Assembly: GCA_027604005.1 (NCBI GenBank)
Contig: JADGJT010000449.1
Span: 1 to 10,310, forward strand
Source: Dinochytrium kinnereticum
Taxonomy: Eukaryota; Chytridiomycota; Chytridiomycetes; Chytridiales; Chytridiaceae
Length of the DNA: 10,310 nt
Direction of reading: 5' to 3'
Positions 1-7,187 of the stretch are shown piece after piece. The notes under the pieces were generated by a model. That model saw only the letters and a list, made by a program, of their open reading frames with translations, was not told where the DNA came from and made no database searches. A program made the position numbers and the translations under genes. Within the stretch, counting starts at the first letter, position 1. The number at the start of each line of letters is the position of its first letter.

Positions 1-756
1 CCCGACCCGCAATCTCCAGCTATGATTGTAAATAAGTCTCTGTCGATCGGCTGTCTGATTCCTGTTTCTTCATCAAGATAAAGGGCAGCGTTTGCAGTCG
101 GGCGAAGCCAAACCGTCATGGGCTTGAACCACTCTTTCGTTACTGGCCGTTTTGTCATTGATCTCTCGGTCTCCCAGCCGGCATCATTTTCCCATCCCTT
201 GACTGCTAAAGTGATGGTGTCGCGGAAGGTTTTGATTTTGTTTTGCGTTGTTGTGAGTTTTGCGGCCTCCTGCAACTCTTCATCTGGGGGAAAGTGCGGG
301 ATGTTTTTGGAGTCTTCCGCATGTCCCTGGCTTTCGTTCCATGATAGTTCTTGCATATTCTGAGTTAAGGTGAGGATTCCGTCGGCCCTTGCTAAAAGTT
401 TGCCTTCTTTGTGGTCGTGCAGCCTGACTTCGAGTTGGCGAACATTCCTGGATGCGAACAATGTTGATACCTCCAACTTCATAGGATTGTGGACGCTGAC
501 TGGGCGATAAAGCTGAACCGATAACTTTCGCAGTTGGAAGCTCGCACCATCCTTTGCTCCACTTCCATATTCCCTCATGGCATTTGCTATCAGGCTCGAA
601 ACCGGACCAGCTTAAACAAAGGTATCAGCGTTGTTTCAACAGTCAGCTTAAACCATGCTGTGAATCTTTAGACCATGGGCCAATAGTGAGGTTGGTCGGT
701 AAGAAGATGCTTTTGTCTCGTGTGCGGACAAAGTAGTATTCATCTTTGGTCGGCAT
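1..756 (-). CDS. Acyl-CoA thioesterase-like protein, copy A (3' end outside window)
   Basis: Partial gene of the TesB/4HBT_3 double-hotdog thioesterase group; such enzymes hydrolyse acyl-CoA to free acid and CoA. Exons on the minus strand are 756..654 and 610..1, joined over a 43-nt GT-AG intron (653..611) that splits the codon after Gln-His. The ATG at 756..754 was chosen because the conserved block starts almost at once: LPTNLTIGPW, then QHAGPVSSLIA, then QLYRPV. The exon is open to the left edge and ends in GDCGS, exactly where copy B has its next intron, so a last exon carrying the C-terminal hotdog must lie beyond the window. Where copy B has QHGG this copy has QHAG. It sits 11 nt downstream of the copy B stop codon. 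Substrate cannot be told from sequence. The family call is by recognition of motifs, not by a search. Confidence 0.8.
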
Positions 757-767
757 GTCAGTTGACT

Positions 768-1884
768 TTATTTCAGTTCTTTGACAATCAGGTTCTGCGA
801 TGCAGATGCTACCTTTCCAGCGGCATCAAAGAACTGGGACTCGCAAAGCCCCGTCGACTTTGAAGTGACTCGCGAAACGGACTTCATGCATATCCAGAAG
901 TCTTCGTCTTTCGACGTCGAAGGCTGCCTTCTCCAGACGATGTTGAAGTCAACGTTCGTGAAGCTTTGAAAAAGGTCTTTAGCTATTATCGCGACAACAA
1001 TCATTGCAAATACCTATACTTTCCCCAGGGTAATATTGCCGATACACCTGATCCAGAATCACCAATAATGGCAATATAAATATCTGGAGTTATTGGGACT
1101 CTGTTTCCAGTTCGTTCATCCAGGATTAACGACATCCCCGGAACTGGTCGCGTCCAAGTTATGCTGCCCTCATAATCTTCTCTGGTGAGTTCAGCGCCGG
1201 AGCTTAGCCGACCGCCAACTTTTAGCCAACATATTGTGTTGAAGTAAGTCTGCCTGCCCATTCCCAAGTCACGTCGAATTGAATTATCGAGAGCGTGCTT
1301 TTGGGGTAGTTGAGGGTTGCTGGCTGCATCGCAGGACTCACCCATCTTCTCAAATTCAGCTACTGATTCAAGGCCTTGCATTCGCATGAGAAGGCCTTCG
1401 CTTCTAACCAGTGTTTTGTTGTTGCTTGTGTCGATCAGCTCAGCAGATAAATGATAGAAACTTCGACTGCTCATCAGCTTTGAAATCTTCATCTGAATAG
1501 TCCCCTTTGTTGGGACGGGCCGATATAGATGAACCGTAATTTTATGGAGCGCAAAGATTCCAGACCCGACTTCTTTTGCAACATGATGCATGTAGTTATA
1601 TGCGATCAAGCCGGAAACTGGGCCCCCTGACAACTAAGTTAGACTTGATGGAGATCAGAAGTATTCAAACCATGCTGAGATGCTGAAGACCATGGCCCAA
1701 TGGTGAGGTTGGTTGGAGTGTAAAGATCATCTCCAATTTGTTTGTAGTAAAATCCGTCGCCATCCTCCACCTTCAAGTCGAACAGATCGACGTCTTTGGC
1801 CGTATGGGTGCCTGAAGCCTCGTTGAAGGAAGGCGTGTCGTCGGCCTGAAGGTGCGATGCGAGTTGACGGATTCGAGCAGACAT
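768..1884 (-). CDS. Acyl-CoA thioesterase-like protein, copy B (complete)
   Basis: Three exons on the minus strand, 1884..1671, 1626..1048 and 982..768, give a 335-aa protein, about the usual size for a TesB-like double-hotdog thioesterase. Introns are 44 nt (1670..1627) and 65 nt (1047..983). The N-terminal hotdog carries YTPTNLTIGPW, QHGGPVSGLIAY (residues about 70-81) and HLYRPVP. The second begins after an insert and contains GDSGSA (Asp near 261), FTNVDFNIVWRR and, at the C-terminus, GLCESQFFDAAGK. Splicing out the second intron joins GDSGS to the FTNVDF block, which supports the model. The start is uncertain: an in-frame ATG at 2037 would add 51 residues with no family resemblance, so 1884 is preferred. 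It was probably formed by tandem duplication with copy A, since intron position and phase are shared, but the proteins are well diverged. Likely role is acyl-CoA hydrolysis in lipid metabolism (family inference). Confidence 0.82.
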
Positions 1885-2330
1885 TGAAAGCACATGGCAA
1901 TTTAGCCGATGTTTTGCCGAATTAAAGTGCGGTTGACGTACGGTGAACATCATGGGTGAGCACCCATTCACCAATACTGATAGCTTTGCCCCTGGGCCCG
2001 CGTAAACAACATCTGCTTTAAAGCTGTGCGTGTGCATTCACTCCGACGCCCTCGCTGCACATGGCAGTGGAAGCCTGGCCCCTTAACGCAACGTAGATAA
2101 GCAAATTAAAAGCCGTACATGGCGCATATCATGCGGTTCGCATGGATTGCGATGCATGGAAGCCATTCTGCATTTGCATGCCGTCGCTCCAAGGGCATTC
2201 CTTACAGAGCAAGTTGTCGTCAAGGGTTGCACCGTCCATGAGACAATTTTACTGAATTGTCGAGGATTTACACAATCGTTCAGTGTCAAGAGCAAGAGGC
2301 AGCAGCGTTCTCTGAGGGAAGCCAGTCTGG
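1885..2330. promoter_or_regulatory. Divergent promoter region between thioesterase B and DRC4
   Basis: This 446-nt stretch separates two gene starts on opposite strands, so it should hold both promoters and 5' untranslated regions. I see no conserved coding sequence in it. Its visible peculiarity is a cluster of GCATG/CATGC pentamers between about 2130 and 2181 (2130-2134, 2140-2144, 2154-2158, 2176-2180 and the overlapping reverse copy at 2177-2181). No TATA box stands out. Short open frames across it have no protein character that I recognise. If the upstream thioesterase ATG (2037) were used, the region would shrink to 2038-2330. Confidence 0.5.
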
Positions 2331-4182
2331 ATGGTTCGTAATTCACAGCCATAACACCCTTAAATCATACCTTATCAGCCGTACTTATTTTGAATTGCTG
2401 CTTAGTCTTCTAGCGCTAAGAAGAAAACTCCATCCAAGTCCGCTGGTAAAGCGAGGTCAGCATCTCCATCCAAGAAGGACAAGAAGGATGGATCTGGAAA
2501 AGCTGAGGCCCAGGATGGAGCCAAAACAAAGGAGGAGCTTGAGGCTGATATTAAACGGTTGATGGAGGAGCTTAATACCGAGCGGGAGGAAAGGAACTAC
2601 TTCCAGCTCGAAAGGGTGTGTAGAAGCAACTGTTTTCTTCAATGAGGCTATGATTGCACACGGGAAATATTATATTAAGTTTTTCTTCTTGATAGGACAA
2701 GGTTATGTCTTTCTGGGAGATAACGAAAACAGACCTTAAAGATGCAAAGTCGGAGCTGTTAAATAAGGATCGGGAGCTAGAGGAATTGGAAGAGAAGCAT
2801 CAAGTCGAAATAAAGGTATATTCCACTAGTGGCGCATCATAGTAAGCCTTCAAAAGGTCTATAAACAAAAAGTGAAACATCTCCTATACGAATACCAAAA
2901 CAACGTTGCCCACCTCCAAGCCGACTCCGAAAGAGCTCTTCAACTAGATCAGGAAGAACATGTTGGAAGAGAGCAGCAGCTCAAGCGTGATAAGCGGGCT
3001 TTGAAGCTTGAGCTGAAAGAGCTGGAGTTAGCTCACGAGGATATTGTCAAAAACATCAACCAAAAGCATGATCAAGAGATCTCAAAGATGCGGGTGGATT
3101 TCGAGAGGAGAGCAAAGGAGCTTCACCAGAAGTACGAGAAGAAGATGAAACTTATTCGTGATGAGTTAGAGCTTAAGCGAAAGAATGAGATTCATGAAAT
3201 CGAGGAGAGGAAGAATGGACAGATTAATGCGTTGATGAAGAACCATGACAAGGCGTTCACTGAGATTAAGAACTATTACAACGATATCACCCTGAATAAC
3301 CTTGCCTTGATCAACTCATTGAAGGTTGGCTTTAGCTTAAATTTTTTGAAATATCGTACATCGTTCTTATATTTTGGTCCTTTTGAACAGGAACAAGTAG
3401 AGGAGATGAAGAAGAAGGAAGAGCGTAATGAAAAGCTCATGGCGGACATTACATCCGAAAACAAGCGACTCTCCGAGCCACTCCAAGCTGCTCTCGCCGA
3501 ATGCGACTCACTCAAAAGAGAACTCCAGCACTACGAGAAGGACAAAATGTCACTTCAAAATGCCAAGGCAAGACTGAAGGTTCTTGAGGAGAAGCATAAG
3601 GATCTTTTATGGGAACACGAGGTGCTCGAGCAGCGGTTTGCTCAAGTGGAGAAGGAAAGGAATGAGCTCTATGAGAACTTTGTTGATAGGATTATTGGGG
3701 TGCAGCAGAAGGCTGGATTCAAGAATCTTGTATGTTTTCTTCTCCTGCGGTCGTCAACTTCCTTCTGCGTGAGATTTTATTCTCACATAAATTCTAGATT
3801 TTGGAGAAGAAGATGGAGAGTCTCAAGGAAACCCTTGAAAAGAAGGACCTACAGCTCAATGAAATCCTGAAGGCCACAAACCTTGACCCAGCTGCCTTAT
3901 CAAATCTCACGCGGAGACTCGAGGAAGTCCTTGAAAGCAAAAACCACCAAATCAAGGAGCTTCAGTACGATATGGCTAAGGTCACAAAGGTAAAATCTGA
4001 ACCCTGATGTCCTGTAAAATACTGATCTTGTCTTTTCAAAGGCTCATAATGATATGATCCGCGTGTATGAGGCAAAGCTGACAGAGTTCAACATACCAGT
4101 GGAGGAGCTTGGCTTCAAACCTCTGATTGTAAAGTCCAAGTTTGCAACCAACCCAGCTGGTCTCGTTGCGGCAACGTCCTGA
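2331..4182 (+). CDS. DRC4: Dynein regulatory complex subunit 4 (DRC4/GAS8)
   Basis: Axonemal coiled-coil protein of the nexin-dynein regulatory complex, which links outer doublets and controls dynein in motile flagella. Modelled exons are 2331..2333, 2406..2615, 2696..2815, 2857..3324, 3391..3729, 3798..3989 and 4042..4182, giving 490 aa (human GAS8 is 478). All introns are GT-AG and in phase 0 (72, 80, 41, 66, 68 and 52 nt). Almost all of it is charged coiled coil (about residues 45-440). Family blocks seen include [13 protein letters not shown] (61-73), [13 protein letters not shown] (111-123), [20 protein letters not shown], which ends at 267, [37 protein letters not shown] and, near the C-terminus, LGFKPL. 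A Lys/Ser-rich N-tail precedes the coil, as in other DRC4 proteins. The family call is firm. The ATG-only first exon is a guess: the second exon is open in frame back to a TAG that forms part of its AG acceptor. Confidence 0.93.
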
Positions 4183-4328
4183 TGAGGGACTCGTCGCATA
4201 TTGTAAATAGATATTTATTTCAACACCAGTGGCCGTTAGCACCTCAAAAGTCATAAGTGATCACTTGAAACAAAACGGACCAATGAACGCAGGCAAGTCA
4301 CATGACATAATACTTTGTGTTGGCAAAC
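4183..4328 (+). other. Short intergenic region, DRC4 to DUF6729-like gene
   Basis: These 146 nt hold the 3' untranslated region of DRC4 and the promoter of the next gene on the same strand. An AT-rich stretch at about 4197-4221 (TATTGTAAATAGATATTTATTTC) is the likeliest place for DRC4 3'-end formation, although no AATAAA hexamer is present. No coding signal was seen. Confidence 0.4.
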
Positions 4329-6892
4329 ATGCCAGCATCCAACGGAGAGGCTGCGGGCGACGACCATGGCCCAGCAGAACGGAATCTGAGGAAGAGAAGA
4401 AGAGGAGAAGGCGGTAATCAAACAAGCATTCGGTCTTCATCTCCTCGTTCAAGTTCCATTGGTCCCGAAAGAGCGAGCAAGCGGGTGAACGCAAACGATC
4501 ACAATGTATCGAATGATGGTTTGTTACCCCTCTGCCTAAAACTATCCTTTGATTCAACCTAACTTCATCCTTCAAGTTGATCGAATATCTAATGCTGATA
4601 AAGGCTGCAAGCTGACGGGAAATGTGATTCGAGGGTTGAGATTCACTTCAGCTGAGCCCACTGAATCAACCTCCGAAAGCACAACCCAGGCAGACCTAGT
4701 AGCATCTGGCTCCCCACAGCCACTGAGGATCGCTCAGCCAACAATCAACATCAACACCAATGCTCACTCCAGTCACTCCAACCCTTTTCAAGAACGTCTT
4801 ATAGACATGGGCGACTCTCCAGACGACGAACCACCCATTTTCCGGGAAAGCGCTATGAAAAGTTATTTAGAGTCAGTTCAGGCTCGCGTGGTTCAAGAGT
4901 GCCGAGACCTTGGCAAACCGAGGTGTTATCTATCTGGCACGTTCTGGATCAGACCTCAGTTTGAGTCTCCGTTTCTCGCACTTCAGCATCTTCAAGCCTG
5001 TCAGTGTCGACAAGATTCCGGAGAAGAGGTGGATAATGGCGTAAAGTCAAGTAAGAGAGCATATACTCATTTAGATAAGGTTGCTTTCGTTGGTCTAAAA
5101 AAAAAACGCATTTTTCAGGTGCCAAAGCTAACGCGTCGACACCTAACAAACCTACACGCGACTGTCTTTTGTTCTCGAAGGACGAGCTTCCGTACCTCCC
5201 TGATGTGTTCATCTGGCACCCGCTAATTCTCATGGAAGGCATCCTCTCTTGTATGAAACACCCCTCCTGTACAGGCCGCTACACCAGCAACGGCTGGACA
5301 AAAGAACCCCTCGCTCGACGCATCATCGACGTAGACCGATCCTTCTACTTAATGTCCCCCCGATACAGATGCACGAAATGCATGGAAACGGTCTGCGCTC
5401 ATGACGACAATATCCTCTCGCAGCTTCCCCCCAAGCTCCGTTATGAATTTCCCGCTGCGCTTCAACGCCGAAGTGGGGTTTCAAGCCGAGTCGCGGGATT
5501 GATAGAGAGTTACTCGCATACCAGGACTGGAAAGCAGAAGGGAGTTGCGGTTGTTAAGGGGTTGCATGCTAGGAGGGAGGAGATGGTGAGGTTACAGTGT
5601 GAGGATTTTGTGGAGCATCGACGCGCTGTGGTAGAGGATGTTGTTGATGCTGCGGGCGTCGCTCATGAAGTTTTGGAGAATTTGGTGGAACTCGTTGAGT
5701 TTGTGCAGGGTGCCGAGATGGATGGAGCTTTGGGGGTGACGGATCACCGTCTCTCGGCACCGTCCACTGGCGAAGAATACCCACTTTTGGATGGAATGAG
5801 GTCGATCATGTCGAGTTCAACGGCTGAGAGTATGTCTGAAGTGCCTAGAGAACAGATTGCGTCACAAGAGGTTTGTAACCTTTATCCATGTGGCCTTCCG
5901 ACTAACTACTCCCCAAAAATAGCCGATATCCCATAGCACGTTGACGTACACGTCAGTACCATCGGACAGGCGAGCTGAAACAGCAGACATATTGAATCGC
6001 ATTGAGCAAATAGAACACCTGCTCCAGGTAGGTCCATATCGATATTCTATTCCATTTCAATGTCCAGGTTTAACAAAATGTCTCTAGCCGAACATAAGCC
6101 AGCCAAAACCCAGTGCCTTTTCAGAATTCCCTCGTATTGCCGAGGAGATCGCTCAAATATTGCAGGTACGCTTCCTCATCTTGACAACAAAAGGCAAACT
6201 TCTTAACACCGCTCCCCGCTCACCTCTCACCTCGCCCAACATCCCCGTCTACCATTTAAAAAAAAAAAAAGGCGCCAACGCAACCCGACCCAACCCAAGA
6301 GCAAACCTCCCCAAAACTCCCCCGCCTCGCGCCAAAACCCGCCGATCCAAACCAACCCTCCTTGGTCGAAAAACTCCGCACACACCTCCTAAAAGTCACA
6401 AAACCAGACACACACCCCCTCCCCTCATCTCTCAACCCTCCTGCCGCTGCGGCTGACGTGGCCGGGATTCAGGGGTTGGAGGAGATTATGGGAACCTCGT
6501 CATTGTCCACCCTTCGAGCCAAGCTTGGTCACGGAGCACCGGGAAGGGCAATCCTCCCTGCATCTCGTTCACCGTCGTCCACTACCCCTTTAATAACAGC
6601 GTCAAGCAATCACACCGCACCATCAGAACCACGGCGTCGAGGTCGGCCCCGAAAACACCAGCCAACAAATCTTCCCTCCATGCCACCTTTCCTCGCGGCG
6701 AACGTTGGAAGGGTGCCTATCGCGCTGAGACCCAAACCACCATTTGTAAACATGGGAGCAGGCAGCGTGGCAGATTTTTTGTCGATCCTTCCGAACGATC
6801 CCTGTGATTGCTTGGAGTCAAGACGGTGTCCGGGGAAGAATGCGAGGTTGGCTTGCAGGGCGTTGAGGGAGCAGATTTTGCAGGGATTGTGA
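4329..6892 (+). CDS. DUF6729-like protein with AT-hook and Cys-rich C-terminus
   Basis: Six exons (4329..4518, 4577..5050, 5119..5870, 5923..6027, 6088..6165, 6272..6892) give 739 aa. Introns are 58, 68, 52, 60 and 106 nt. Residues 20-25 form a basic nuclear-signal-like patch (LRKRRR). A DUF6729-like region spans about 180-390: FWIRP at 186-190, IWHP at 253-256, a paired-cysteine pattern (C266, C272, C306, C309, C314) like a zinc ribbon, RRIIDVD, YLMSPRYRC, LPPKLRYEFPAAL and a closing HARREEMVRLQC segment. Helical, coil-prone stretches follow. Exon 6 encodes an AT-hook (RRRGRPRKHQ, 654-663; core GRP) and a terminal cysteine cluster (C711, C713, C719, C728). The function of DUF6729 is unknown to me. 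AT-hooks bind the minor groove of AT-rich DNA, so a nuclear DNA-binding role is inferred. The second exon could start 27 nt later, since another in-frame AG lies at 4602-4603. The domain call rests on remembered fungal DUF6729 proteins and needs a profile search. Confidence 0.75.
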
Positions 6893-7187
6893 TATTCCGT
6901 TGTTCTTTTTTGTTCTTTTTTTTTTTATGTGGATAATGTGCTTTGGCGGTGCTTGTTGTTTTTTTGATCTTTTCTCCTCGTTGCAGCGTTTAAAATACAG
7001 TTCAGTTGACCCACATCTTTGGAGGCGCTAGTTTTCATATCCTTCGCGTCATTCCGCGTCATTCACAAACCAAGCCAAACCAAACCAAAAGGGAAAAAAG
7101 GCGATAAACTTCCTCGACAACACCAGAAAAGAAAAAAGAAAGAAAGAAAAAAACAGAAAAAAAATACCCCAAAAGCCTAACCCCACC
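6893..7187. other. Convergent 3' region with T-rich and A-rich tracts
   Basis: The DUF6729-like gene and the MOSC gene end facing each other across 295 nt. The left part has T-runs (about 6905-6926 and 6958-6965). The right part is A-rich (about 7087-7168), that is, T-rich on the MOSC transcript strand, with short repeats of CCAAA at 7071-7088. This is what is expected for two facing 3' untranslated regions. No coding signal or clear AATAAA was seen on either strand. Confidence 0.45.

Noticed and set aside
693..1004. Fusion of the two thioesterase copies into one long protein
   Set aside because: The frames differ between the copy B stop and the copy A start, and the only donor/acceptor pairs nearby either give an intron of about 18 nt or remove conserved C-terminal residues of copy B.
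1639..2037. Extended N-terminus of thioesterase B from the ATG at 2037
   Set aside because: The extra 51 residues show no family resemblance; the domain starts well after the later Met at 1884. It cannot be fully excluded.
2210..2260. Possible X-box (RFX site) upstream of DRC4
   Set aside because: I looked for the GTTGCC...RGYAAC inverted arms expected for ciliary genes; only half-matches such as GGTTGCACC are present.
2147..2562. Other plus-strand open frames in the DRC4 promoter and first exon
   Set aside because: They overlap the DRC4 exon in a different frame or lie in the promoter region, with no protein family character.
4261..4575. Minus-strand 104-aa frame opposite the start of the DUF6729-like gene
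   Set aside because: It is the reverse of a Ser/Arg-rich exon and spans its intron; no conserved motif.
4949..5242. Minus-strand 97-aa frame inside the DUF6729-like gene
   Set aside because: It overlaps confidently coding exons on the other strand and has no recognisable motifs.
5569..5784. Minus-strand Pro/His-rich frame
   Set aside because: It is a shadow of the Val/Glu/Arg-rich helix region of the DUF6729-like protein.
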